Source of the DNA: Glaciecola sp947496235
GTDB taxonomy: Bacteria; Pseudomonadota; Gammaproteobacteria; Enterobacterales; Alteromonadaceae
Reading direction: 5' to 3'
NCBI RefSeq assembly: GCF_050306235.1
Contig: NZ_JBLWFH010000008.1
Coordinates: 124,001 to 188,000 of the forward strand
Length of the DNA stretch: 64,000 nt
How positions within the stretch are numbered: position 1 is the stretch's first letter; the number at the start of each line of letters is the position of its first letter. Both the position numbers and the translations under genes were made by a program. Below the pieces are notes generated by a model that saw nothing but the letters and a program-made list of their open reading frames with translations, was not told the DNA's origin and did not search any database. This document shows positions 9,226 through 15,772 of this stretch, in pieces.

Positions 9226-10410
9226 ATGGCAAAAGAAAAGTTTGAACGTACGAAACCGCACGTAAACGTAGGTACAATCGGCCACGTTGACCACGGTAAA
9301 ACGACGTTAACAGCGGCAATCACTACTGTACTGGCAAAGACTTACGGTGGTAGTGCCCGCGCATTCGACCAAATCGATAACGCACCTGAAGAGCGTGAGC
9401 GTGGTATCACAATCGCAACTTCACACGTTGAATATGACACGCCTACACGTCACTACGCACACGTAGACTGTCCTGGACACGCTGACTATGTTAAAAACAT
9501 GATCACTGGTGCAGCACAGATGGACGGCGCAATCTTAGTAGTAGCAGCGACTGATGGCCCAATGCCACAGACGCGTGAGCACATCCTACTAGGTCGTCAG
9601 GTAGGTGTACCTTACATCATCGTATTCATGAACAAATGTGACATGGTTGATGATGAAGAACTACTAGAACTAGTAGAAATGGAAGTACGTGAATTACTTT
9701 CAGAATATGAATTCCCTGGCGATGACTTACCAGTAATCCAAGGTTCTGCACTTAAAGCCCTTGAAGGCGATGCAGAGTGGGAAAAGAAAATCGTAGAGCT
9801 AGGTGAAGCTTTAGATACTTATATCCCAGAGCCAGAGCGTGACATTGACAAGCCATTCATCTTGCCAATCGAAGACGTATTCTCAATCTCAGGTCGTGGT
9901 ACAGTTGTAACTGGCCGTGTTGAGCAAGGTATCGTTAAAGTAGGTGAAGAAGTAGAAATCGTTGGTATCAAAGCAACGACTAAGACGACTTGTACTGGTG
10001 TTGAAATGTTCCGTAAGTTGCTAGACGAAGGTCGTGCAGGTGAGAACGTTGGTGTACTACTACGTGGTACTAAGCGTGATGACGTAGAGCGTGGTCAAGT
10101 ATTGGCGAAGCCTGGTTCAATCAACCCACACACTAAGTTCGAAGCAGAAGTATACGTACTAAGCAAAGACGAAGGTGGCCGTCACACGCCATTCTTTAAA
10201 GGCTACCGTCCACAGTTCTACTTCCGTACAACTGACGTCACTGGTGCTGTAGAGTTACCAGAAGGCGTAGAAATGGTAATGCCTGGCGACAACTTGAAGT
10301 TTGTTGTTGAGCTAATTGCACCAATCGCGATGGACGAAGGTTTACGCTTCGCAATCCGTGAAGGTGGTCGTACAGTAGGTGCGGGTGTTGTAGCTAAAAT
10401 CTTAGCTTAA
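9226..10410 (+). CDS. tuf: Translation elongation factor Tu
   Basis: A 394-residue EF-Tu beginning MAKEKFERTKPHVNVGTIGHVDHGKTT and ending GAGVVAKILA. The G1 (GHVDHGKT), G3 (DCPGHADY) and G4 (NKCD) GTPase motifs are intact. It delivers aminoacyl-tRNA to the ribosome. ATG 9226 follows a purine-rich AGGAAAAAAGAGC site. It ends the str operon here: an intrinsic terminator follows and rpsJ is not downstream, unlike several relatives in which the S10 operon continues. Confidence 0.98.
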   Translation: MAKEKFERTKPHVNVGTIGHVDHGKTTLTAAITTVLAKTYGGSARAFDQIDNAPEERERGITIATSHVEYDTPTRHYAHVDCPGHADYVKNMITGAAQMDGAILVVAATDGPMPQTREHILLGRQVGVPYIIVFMNKCDMVDDEELLELVEMEVRELLSEYEFPGDDLPVIQGSALKALEGDAEWEKKIVELGEALDTYIPEPERDIDKPFILPIEDVFSISGRGTVVTGRVEQGIVKVGEEVEIVGIKATTKTTCTGVEMFRKLLDEGRAGENVGVLLRGTKRDDVERGQVLAKPGSINPHTKFEAEVYVLSKDEGGRHTPFFKGYRPQFYFRTTDVTGAVELPEGVEMVMPGDNLKFVVELIAPIAMDEGLRFAIREGGRTVGAGVVAKILA

Positions 10411-10434
10411 TATTCGAAACCACTAATCGATTCC

Positions 10435-10460
10435 AAAGGCCAGCTTATGCTGGCCTTTTT
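10435..10460 (+). terminator. Rho-independent terminator after tuf
   Basis: AAAGGCCAGC pairs with GCTGGCCTTT around TTAT, followed by T residues. It ends the str operon. Confidence 0.88.
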
Positions 10461-10792
10461 GTTATTCCAAACAATAAATTCCTACCTATTCCCACCATAA
10501 CAATTTTGTGTTTAATACCATTCAGGTATAAGCTTGCTATAGAGCCAAAACAAGCCAAGTTGACTCTACATAAAATCAGTAAAACGCTAGCGAAAACAGT
10601 AGGTAACAAAGAAATCCGTATTTAGCGAGAAAACCCTCTAAATACAGGCTCGCGAAATCCAGCCCTAATAAACCTAAACTAAAGTTGACCATTCGAAATT
10701 AAATGTTGTATAACAGTCATTTAGATTAAAAGGATATTGGCGATGAATCTACTGCACATTCGTACATATGCGAGATGCTCGCTAATAAGATT
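10461..10792. other. Non-coding stretch between tuf terminator and cassette cluster
   Basis: No convincing gene is seen. One interleaved pairing is notable: GTATTTAG/CTAAATAC and CGAG/CTCG at 10617-10655 alternate as in an H-type pseudoknot. The 29-codon frame from 10743 has no support. Confidence 0.5.
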
Positions 10793-11137
10793 TTCTGTGC
10801 CGCTGGCAAGAACACAAAAATTAACTAGTTAGATTGTGCGTCGGTGATCTGTTATTAAGTACAGTAGAAAAGTTTGAGCTTTTATGACACGCTTTTAGCG
10901 TCTGCGATGCTCGCGGAAAACGCAGTTTACCGGCGGACAACTCAGCCGCTAAAAGTGAGGCTTCAAACTCTTAGAAAGGCCAGCGGGGCATATGATTAAC
11001 ATGCAAAGATCGTCGATGCATAAGCTAAGCAAAGGATTAACAGTGTGAGCTCAGTCGTCATCTTCACAGAACAACCCGATTGCGACGGACACAATGCCTT
11101 ACAGGCATTCCGCCTCCCATCTTGACTGTTATGTGAC
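10793..11137 (+). repeat. Copy 1 of a ~345-bp structured repeat in the cassette cluster
   Basis: It begins TTCTGTGCCGCTGGCAAGAA and ends at the core site GTTATGTGAC upstream of the first cassette gene. It is nearly identical to 11666-12008 and 12555-12897. Internally, AGTTTGAGC and a CTTTTAGCG block pair with CGCTAAAAG and GCTTCAAACT, forming a long imperfect hairpin. A further short hairpin (ATGCC/GGCAT) lies near the end. No ORF is conserved. The left flank differs from the other copies, which follow an attC hairpin. Confidence 0.85.
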
Positions 11138-11148
11138 TCAGGATATTC

Positions 11149-11556
11149 ATGGATAGAAACACTAAAAAAGCACTGAGATGGGATTCTGGTTACAGAACTA
11201 AACCAATCAAACCAGACAAAGCTTCCTTTTCAAGTGGCAAGTATTCTATGGCGTATGCGTGCCTCGACTGCAAAACCTCTTTTAAACGCAGCTTTCCTGG
11301 TGCGCCATGCGATTATCCATTGCACGGCCAGTGTGTTTCTTGTGGTGGTGTTACTTATAATTTAGGCCGGCATTTCAAAGCACCAAAAAAGTCGGATATT
11401 GCCCAATGGAAAAAGGTGGCATATCTCGTCCACCATGGTTTCTATTTTCAAAAAATCTGGCCTATCAAAAATAGCTATTTCAGCGTTTCTTACCCTTCAA
11501 CGTTGGCAGAAGCAAAAGTGTTTGTTAAAAAGTATAAAAAGCATGCTCTTATTTAG
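11149..11556 (+). CDS. Cassette-borne hypothetical protein with zinc-ribbon-like cysteines
   Basis: A 135-residue basic protein with no recognised family. The centre carries CLDC (about residues 38-41), a further Cys in APCDY, and CVSCGG (about 63-68), an arrangement that could bind zinc. There is no signal peptide or membrane segment. ATG 11149 follows a CAGGAT site. The gene is flanked by GTTATGTGAC and GTCACATAAC, marking it as a single-gene cassette, and has no promoter of its own that I can see apart from whatever the upstream repeat supplies. Function unknown. Confidence 0.75.
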   Translation: MDRNTKKALRWDSGYRTKPIKPDKASFSSGKYSMAYACLDCKTSFKRSFPGAPCDYPLHGQCVSCGGVTYNLGRHFKAPKKSDIAQWKKVAYLVHHGFYFQKIWPIKNSYFSVSYPSTLAEAKVFVKKYKKHALI

Positions 11557-11562
11557 GGTAAA

Positions 11563-11665
11563 GTCACATAACAAAAAAATTATGTCGCCCGCAGGCGGGC
11601 TGGGACACAAACACGCAGGCGGCTTCGCCATTATAGCTTGCCTGTTTGTGCCCCATATTTAGGTG
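11563..11665 (+). repeat. attC-like site after the first cassette gene
   Basis: It starts with the core GTCACATAAC, seven bases after the stop codon. It then folds as GGGACACAAACACGCAGGC against GCCTGTTTGTGCCCC. It ends in TTTAGGTG, a degenerate GTTRRRY. A near-identical body recurs at 12454-12554. Confidence 0.75.
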
Positions 11666-12008
11666 TTCTGTGCCGCTGGCAAGAACACCAAATTTAATAA
11701 GGTAGATTGTGCATCGGCGATCTGTTATTAAGTACAGTAGAAAAGTTTGAGCTTTTATGACACGCTTTTAGCGTCTGCGATGCTCGCGGAAAACGTAGTT
11801 TGCCGGCGGACAACTCAGCCGCTAAAAGTGAGGCTTCAAACTCTTATACAGGCCAGCGGGGCATATGATTAACATGCAAAGATCGTCGATGCATAAGCTA
11901 AGCAAAGGATTAACAGCGTGAGCTCAGTCGTCATCTTCACAGAACAACCCGATCGGGACGGACACAATGCCTTACAGGCATTCCGCCGCCCATCTTAACT
12001 GTTAGGTG
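11666..12008 (+). repeat. Copy 2 of the ~345-bp structured repeat
   Basis: Nearly identical to copies at 10793 and 12555, with a few substitutions. It starts right after an attC-like hairpin and ends at the core GTTAGGTG before the next cassette gene. At its left end GGTGTTCT and AGAACACC form a perfect inverted repeat around 14 bases. It could be an ORF-less cassette, an extended attC, or a structured RNA or promoter unit; the sequence does not decide. Confidence 0.85.
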
Positions 12009-12024
12009 GCAAAAGGATCTTTTG

Positions 12025-12429
12025 ATGAGGTTTTTCATAAGCGGGGAAATTGATTGGACTGTTGATAAAGAGTTTCAAAGGGCATCATTGGCAGTTAGGA
12101 ATACACTAGAAGAATTCTTAAATCAGCGAGATTATGGAAGCGAGCTGAAAGAACTGAATATTTTCCCCATAATTGAAAATGCTCCACGAGAAATGATTGA
12201 GCAAGGTTGGCACAAAGAAAGGAAATTATTCAAACGTTCTTCTAAATCCTCAGACTTCCGCCTCAAAATAGATTATCACGCATTCCTGAATGGTTCTGAT
12301 AGTGATAGGGTAAATTTAATAGTGAAGAATATTTTAACTGCTGTTGAAATACTTGGTATCAGAGCAAAAAAGGATTTTGATCATGAAAGGCTTAAACAAG
12401 ACATCCTTAATTGTTTTGACAAAGTGTAA
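12025..12429 (+). CDS. Imm44-like immunity protein (cassette gene)
   Basis: A 134-residue soluble protein starting MRFFISGEIDWTV. The pattern of an N-terminal FFISGEI strand, then IFPIIENAP, an ERKLFKRSSKSSDFRLKIDY block (residues about 73-92) and a C-terminal KKDFDHERLKQDIL helix resembles the Imm44 group of polymorphic-toxin immunity proteins as I recall it. ATG 12025 follows AAGGA with good spacing; a TTG at 12022 is the alternative start. It is bounded by GTTAGGTG and CACCTAAC and no toxin gene accompanies it. The family call is tentative. Confidence 0.6.
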   Translation: MRFFISGEIDWTVDKEFQRASLAVRNTLEEFLNQRDYGSELKELNIFPIIENAPREMIEQGWHKERKLFKRSSKSSDFRLKIDYHAFLNGSDSDRVNLIVKNILTAVEILGIRAKKDFDHERLKQDILNCFDKV

Positions 12430-12453
12430 GAACTTTAGGTTGTATAAGCATGT

Positions 12454-12554
12454 CACCTAACAAAAAAATTATGTCGCCCGCAGGCGGGCTGGGACACAAA
12501 CACGCAGGCGGCTTCGCCATGATCGCCTGCCTGGTTGTGCCCCATATTTAGAAG
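12454..12554 (+). repeat. attC-like site after the second cassette gene
   Basis: It starts with the core CACCTAAC, complementary to the GTTAGGTG before the gene. The hairpin body is the same as at 11563-11665 apart from a few bases in the loop side. It ends in TTTAGAAG, a degenerate right core, and leads directly into copy 3 of the 345-bp repeat. Confidence 0.75.
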
Positions 12555-12897
12555 TTCTGTGCCGCTGGCTAGAACACCAAAGTTAATAAGGTAGATTGTG
12601 CATCGGCGATCTGTTATTAAGTACAGTAGAAAAGTTTGAGCTTTTATGACACGCTTTTAGCGTCTGCGATGCTCGCGGAAAACGCAGTTTACCGGCGGAC
12701 AACTCAGCCGCTAAAAGTGAGGCTTCAAACTCTTATACAGGCCAGCGGGGCATTTGATTAACATGCAAAGATCGTCGATGCATAAGCTAAGCAAAGGATT
12801 AACAGTGTGAGCTCAGTCGTCATCTTCACAGAACAACCCGATCGGGACGGACACAATGCCTTACAGGCATTCCGCCGCCCATCTTAACTGTTATGTG
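12555..12897 (+). repeat. Copy 3 of the ~345-bp structured repeat
   Basis: Nearly identical to the copies at 10793 and 11666. It ends at the core GTTATGTG before the third cassette gene. Together with the preceding attC hairpin the repeating unit is about 445 bp. Confidence 0.85.
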
Positions 12898-12911
12898 CCC
12901 AAGGTAACCCG

Positions 12912-13229
12912 ATGCTCAGTGTAATGAATAACACTAAATGGGAAGAGTTGTGTTCAGAAATGTACGAACTTAAAGCATCTTCTCCACAGTGGCGGACTAA
13001 AGATCTGACTACTGGGTATTTATCTCCATGGGATGGTGATTGGTTTTATCATTTCAGAGAAGGTGGCTTTGATTCGATTGAATGGGTCGAATTAAAGATT
13101 GATAGCACCGCTCAATATGAAATCGTCTTAGGTATTTTAAAGCAAATTAATCTACCAGGCTCTAAAAGTGAGAGTGGGTTCAAAATATATGGTTACGTCC
13201 CAATGAGTCAGTACGTTGAATACATATAG
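12912..13229 (+). CDS. DUF6678-like small protein (cassette gene)
   Basis: A 105-residue acidic, Trp-rich protein. The segments NNTKWEELCSEMYEL, WRTKDLTTGYLSPWDGDWFYHFREGG and SIEWVEL match what I recall of the DUF6678 family, whose function is unknown to me. ATG 12912 follows AAGGT; an in-frame ATG at 12924 (MNNTKW) is a reasonable alternative and closer to family starts. The gene is bounded by GTTATGTG and CACATAAC, so it is a single-gene cassette. No signal peptide. Confidence 0.7.
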   Translation: MLSVMNNTKWEELCSEMYELKASSPQWRTKDLTTGYLSPWDGDWFYHFREGGFDSIEWVELKIDSTAQYEIVLGILKQINLPGSKSESGFKIYGYVPMSQYVEYI

Positions 13230-13231
13230 GT

Positions 13232-13341
13232 CACATAACAACCCAATAAACGCACTCACTTCGTTCGCTGGGACGCATACTCGTGGGGCGGCTACGCAAT
13301 TATGCCCCACATGTATGCGACCGTTATTGGAAAGTTAGGGC
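13232..13341 (+). repeat. attC site after the third cassette gene
   Basis: Left core CACATAAC (13232-13239) and right core GTTAGGG (13334-13340) enclose an imperfect palindrome in which GGGACGCATAC and GTGGGGC pair with GCCCCAC and GTATGCG. About 110 bases, a normal attC size. Confidence 0.8.
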
Positions 13342-13347
13342 TCAAAT

Positions 13348-13677
13348 ATGAATCGAGCATTTGGGAAAGTATTCAAAAACAAGAATGGCGTTGAGTACGG
13401 CGTAATCAGAAAAGCCAAGGGACCATTTCCTGAGGTTTTGTCGACTTCGGAGGTCCTAGCGGAAGACGGTTGTGGTAACTATTTTGTTCTACTAAATGAG
13501 GCTGTTTGCTTCTGGGATCACGAAACAGATGAGAACGAGGTTCTTTCTGAATCAGTAGATGATTTTGTTTCTAGGTGCTCGGCTCCAGAAGAAGTTGAAC
13601 TAGAGCCTGGTCAAGTAGAGTCGGCTTGGATAGATCCCGAGTTTGCGAAGCAATTCGGCATCAAGAGCAAGCCCTAA
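13348..13677 (+). CDS. SUKH (SMI1/KNR4)-like protein (cassette gene)
   Basis: A 109-residue acidic protein. The segment DGCGNYFVLLNEAVCFWDHETDE (residues about 40-62) followed by LSESVDDFVSRC is the typical end of a SUKH domain, a fold used by many immunity proteins in contact-dependent toxin systems. ATG 13348 lies seven bases after the attC right core, so there is little room for a ribosome-binding site. The TAA stop (13675-13677) falls inside the next attC left core GCCCTAAC. No toxin partner is present, so a true immunity role is inference. Confidence 0.65.
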   Translation: MNRAFGKVFKNKNGVEYGVIRKAKGPFPEVLSTSEVLAEDGCGNYFVLLNEAVCFWDHETDENEVLSESVDDFVSRCSAPEEVELEPGQVESAWIDPEFAKQFGIKSKP

Positions 13678-13742
13678 CAAGCGCATGTTTCGGACAAATT
13701 TCCGCTGCGCTACAATTTTGCCTGTGCTGCGAGCGTTAGGGT
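13671..13742 (+). repeat. attC site after the fourth cassette gene
   Basis: Left core GCCCTAAC (13671-13678, overlapping the stop codon) and right core GTTAGGG (13735-13741). The inner arms CGGACAAATTT and CAATTTTGCCTG are complementary with mismatches. About 72 bases, a short classical attC. Confidence 0.85.
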
Positions 13743-13814
13743 CACTTTTAGGAATTCAGCACTTCAAGTTTGATTAAATTTGCATCATATGTATTGCGTA
13801 TGCATAATCCAGAA

Positions 13815-14073
13815 ATGGAAATTCAATACGACCCATCAAAAGCAGAACTAAATATTCGAAAACATGGAGTTTCATTCGATGAAGCGACAAGTGTTTTGTT
13901 TGATCCTAAACGGACTTGGTTTCGAAGATAGTGATTCTGAATTAGAGCAAAGATGGGTTCTCTTAGGGATGAGTGAGCAAAATAGACTATTAGTTGTCGT
14001 ATATACATTGCGAGAGAATGAAATTATTCGATTGATTTCAGCTCGAAAAGAGGTAAAGCAATATGAAAGATGA
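13815..14073 (+). pseudogene. brnT: brnT toxin gene split by a +1 frameshift
   Basis: From ATG 13815 the frame reads MEIQYDPSKAELNIRKHGVS...FDP, a good BrnT start, but stops at 13929-13931. The rest of BrnT (NGLGFEDSDSELEQRWVLLG, VVVYTLRENEIIRLISARK) continues in another frame to the stop at 14071-14073. Removing one A from AAA at 13908-13910 joins the two halves into a normal-length BrnT of about 85 residues. BrnT is a ribonuclease toxin neutralised by BrnA. The cause could be a real mutation, a sequencing error or slippage. It overlaps brnA by 11 bases, as usual for this operon. Confidence 0.8.
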
Positions 14074-14323
14074 ATATGACTTTTCCAAATCAAAGTCTGC
14101 AAGCGAAATTCCTCACTTAGCTAAACTACAAAGTGAAGGCAAAAGTAGAATTACAATTATGCTCGATAATGACATTTTAGATTTTTATCGAGATAGAGCT
14201 AAATTTGAGGGAATTGGTTATCAAACCCTAATTAATGCAACTCTTAGAGAAGCTGTCCAAGCAAAGCCTCTGGACGAAGAAGCCTTACGGCGTATTTTGC
14301 GTGAAGAGTTGAAAACTTCGTAA
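14063..14323 (+). CDS. brnA: BrnA-type antitoxin
   Basis: An 86-residue protein beginning MKDEYDFSKSKSASEIPHLAK, the usual BrnA start. A ribbon-helix-helix region follows (SRITIMLDNDILDFYRDRAK...GIGYQTLINATLREAV, residues about 31-68). BrnA binds BrnT and represses the brnTA promoter in characterised systems. ATG 14063 lies inside the end of the brnT frame, implying translational coupling. The antitoxin is intact while its toxin is frameshifted. The pair occupies one cassette, bounded by GTTAGGGTC and GACCCTAAC. Confidence 0.82.
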   Translation: MKDEYDFSKSKSASEIPHLAKLQSEGKSRITIMLDNDILDFYRDRAKFEGIGYQTLINATLREAVQAKPLDEEALRRILREELKTS

Positions 14324-14332
14324 GTGAGAACA

Positions 14333-14437
14333 GACCCTAACAAATTGCTAAAGCGAATTAATTTGAACTGTCACAATTTTATGCTTTCGCAACTATTGCG
14401 CCAACTCAAATTAATTCGCTTAGCAAGGCGTTAGCTT
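14333..14437 (+). repeat. attC site after the brnTA cassette
   Basis: Left core GACCCTAAC (14333-14341) and right core GTTAGCT (14430-14436) enclose well-matched arms: GCTAAAGCGAATTAATTTGA against TCAAATTAATTCGCTTAGC. About 105 bases. This is the clearest attC in the array. Confidence 0.92.
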
Positions 14438-14452
14438 TCTAAGGAGTAGAAA

Positions 14453-14692
14453 TTGAGTCCAACAGTATTCAGGGAAGATGGCTATCGGTTCTTCTTTTTC
14501 TCACGAGAAGAGTCTCGTATGCATGTTCATGTTTTATCGGGTGACGGTGAAGCAAAATATTGGTTAGAGCCAGAAATAGCATTAGCGAAATCTTTCGGTT
14601 ATTCTAGTAAACAACTATCTCGAATCGAACAATTGGTCATGGGGCATCAAGATGAGCTCATCAGCGCTTGGCAACGACACTTTAAAGACTGA
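14453..14692 (+). CDS. DUF4160 protein (cassette gene)
   Basis: A 79-residue protein. The motif MSPTVFREDGYRFFFFSREE, then HVHVLSGDGEAKYWLEPEIALAKSFG, is characteristic of DUF4160. The start is TTG 14453, supported by AAGGAG at 14441-14446; no ATG fits. DUF4160 genes are often paired with DUF2442 genes, and the pair has been suggested to be toxin-antitoxin-like; that role is not established here. It overlaps the next gene by 41 bases, and both lie in one cassette. Confidence 0.82.
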   Translation: MSPTVFREDGYRFFFFSREESRMHVHVLSGDGEAKYWLEPEIALAKSFGYSSKQLSRIEQLVMGHQDELISAWQRHFKD

Positions 14693-14942
14693 AGTTACTA
14701 ACGTATCACCGTTTGGCATATGGCTTCTCACCTCGTCGGACAAAGAGTATTTCTTGTCATTCGAAGACTATCCTTGGTTTAAATCTAAGCCAATTGAACA
14801 GATTTTTAATATTGAAGAGTTTGCGCCAGGTCATTTTCATTGGCCTGATTTGGATGTGGATCTAAGCGAACAGATACTTGATAACCCAGACAAGTATCCT
14901 TTAAAGGCGAAAGCTAACAATAGATTGAACAGAGATGCCTAG
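14652..14942 (+). CDS. DUF2442 protein (cassette gene)
   Basis: A 96-residue protein. The pattern TEVTNVSPFGIWLLTSSDKEYFLSFEDYPWFK, then HFHWPDLDVDLSEQILDNPDKYPL, matches DUF2442. ATG 14652 lies inside the DUF4160 gene, so translation is probably coupled. The C-terminal residues after PLKAKANNR are encoded by the attC left core (14909-14918), and the stop is inside the attC, a common feature of cassette genes. No membrane segment. Function unknown. Confidence 0.82.
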   Translation: MSSSALGNDTLKTEVTNVSPFGIWLLTSSDKEYFLSFEDYPWFKSKPIEQIFNIEEFAPGHFHWPDLDVDLSEQILDNPDKYPLKAKANNRLNRDA

Positions 14943-15012
14943 TCAATGTCATGTCGCTTGCATTCGCAACCGTCATGCCATCAACTAGCCACTCGTTAAT
15001 CGAGCGTTATCT
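14909..15012 (+). repeat. attC site after the DUF4160/DUF2442 cassette
   Basis: Left core GAAAGCTAAC (14909-14918) is the exact complement of GTTAGCTTTC before the cassette. The right core is GCGTTATCT near 15005. Inner arms ATGTCATG and CGTCATGCC are weakly paired. About 104 bases. Confidence 0.8.
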
Positions 15013-15027
15013 AACACGGAGAAGTTA

Positions 15028-15351
15028 TTGGTTGAACAGCAGGAAAGTAAGGTTGGTCAAACTAAGAATGTAGCTATTATCTACGGGATGATTTCTGTAG
15101 GTTTAATTACAGCAGTAGTAACTGGTCAAACTATTAATGGCCAACAGCTGTCTTCAACAAATGATATTTGGCTACCGGTTTTTCTACTTTTCACGTCAAT
15201 TGGCGTATACAGAAAAACCTGGTGGGGAAGTTGGTTTGGCTACCTGGTTTCTGTCCCCTTTTTTATTAATGTTCCAGTGGGGACTTTTTTAGGTGGCTAC
15301 ATGCTCTGGCATTTAACTAAATATCGGGATAGTTTCAAACATTGGATTTAG
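15028..15351 (+). CDS. Small membrane protein (last recognisable cassette gene)
   Basis: A 107-residue protein with three probable membrane helices (residues about 17-35, 48-62 and 70-93) and a basic C-terminus. No family recognised. The start is TTG 15028, about 10 bases after a GGAGAAG site. The upstream core (GTTATCT) and the downstream CAGCTAAC are not well matched, unlike the other cassettes, which suggests the right end of this cassette was exchanged or damaged. Confidence 0.65.
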   Translation: MVEQQESKVGQTKNVAIIYGMISVGLITAVVTGQTINGQQLSSTNDIWLPVFLLFTSIGVYRKTWWGSWFGYLVSVPFFINVPVGTFLGGYMLWHLTKYRDSFKHWI

Positions 15352-15410
15352 CAGCTAACAAATCAAACAATAGGGATAATATCAGCCCATGTCATGCCGA
15401 TTGCATATGC
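15351..15410 (+). repeat. Truncated attC at the end of the array
   Basis: CAGCTAACAAATC is followed by CCATGTCATGCCGATTGCAT, similar to the left half of the attC at 14909 (CAATGTCATGTCGCTTGCAT). No right half or GTTRRRY core follows; the next gene begins instead. This looks like a broken edge of the cluster. Confidence 0.65.
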
Positions 15411-15421
15411 AAAAGAGATTT

Positions 15422-15772
15422 ATGCTCAAATTCATAGTTTTTAGTTCTGTACTAGTGCTTTCTATTTTTTCTGTTCAGGCCAAAAGTGACTGTGATATCT
15501 CGGGCATTTGGAATCACTCAGCTAAACCCGCAAAACTATTAATCGACCTAAACAAATCTGAGGTCACTGTTTACTCTCATGATAATAATTCGAACGCAAT
15601 TGGATTAGTTGTTTTGAAAGCCTTAAAACCAACATCAAATTCTTCGTTATGGGAGGCAAAGATGTATAGTGCAGAAGAAGATTCGTTTGTTAATGTTCAG
15701 ATATCCTCAAAAGGTTGCAATAAATTAATTGTTATTTTTGACGGTGAAGAGGTTTTAGAGCTTATTAGGTAA
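15422..15772 (+). CDS. Secreted hypothetical protein
   Basis: About 116 residues. The N-terminus MLKFIVFSSVLVLSIFSVQA is a signal peptide, with cleavage likely before KSDCDISGIW. The mature part has two cysteines and a beta-rich look, with WNHSAKPAKLLIDLN resembling small lipocalin-like proteins; no family is claimed. The frame is open from ATG 15389, but that start lies in the attC remnant; ATG 15422 has AAGAGA upstream and is preferred. The following 274 bases contain only an imperfect hairpin (GGTTTTTCC/GGAAAACTTT near 15825). Confidence 0.6.
   Translation: MLKFIVFSSVLVLSIFSVQAKSDCDISGIWNHSAKPAKLLIDLNKSEVTVYSHDNNSNAIGLVVLKALKPTSNSSLWEAKMYSAEEDSFVNVQISSKGCNKLIVIFDGEEVLELIR

Larger units (their letters stand above)
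10793..15410 (+). mobile_element. Integron-type gene cassette cluster without an integrase (CALIN-like)
   Basis: At least six cassettes with all genes on the plus strand. Each gene is preceded by a core site of GTTRRRY type and followed by its reverse complement: GTTATGTGAC/GTCACATAAC (11128, 11563), GTTAGGTG/CACCTAAC (12001, 12454), GTTATGTG/CACATAAC (12890, 13232), GTTAGGGC/GCCCTAAC (13334, 13671), GTTAGGGTC/GACCCTAAC (13735, 14333), GTTAGCTTTC/GAAAGCTAAC (14430, 14909). Such matched ends are expected of cassettes that existed as circles carrying one attC. Palindromic attC-like segments fill the spacers. No tyrosine recombinase gene is present in the window. Confidence 0.85.

Noticed and set aside
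10793..11137. Group II intron inserted at attC
   Set aside because: The unit is too short for an intron with a maturase, and no domain V-like hairpin with the usual features was seen.
11399..11662. 87-codon frame overlapping the first cassette gene and its attC
   Set aside because: It runs through the attC hairpin, lacks a ribosome-binding site and overlaps a better frame; the Gly/Cys-rich end is just translated attC.
10793..12897. CRISPR array suggested by regular repeats
   Set aside because: The units are about 345 bp, interrupted by genes and attC hairpins; no short direct repeats with unique spacers and no cas genes.
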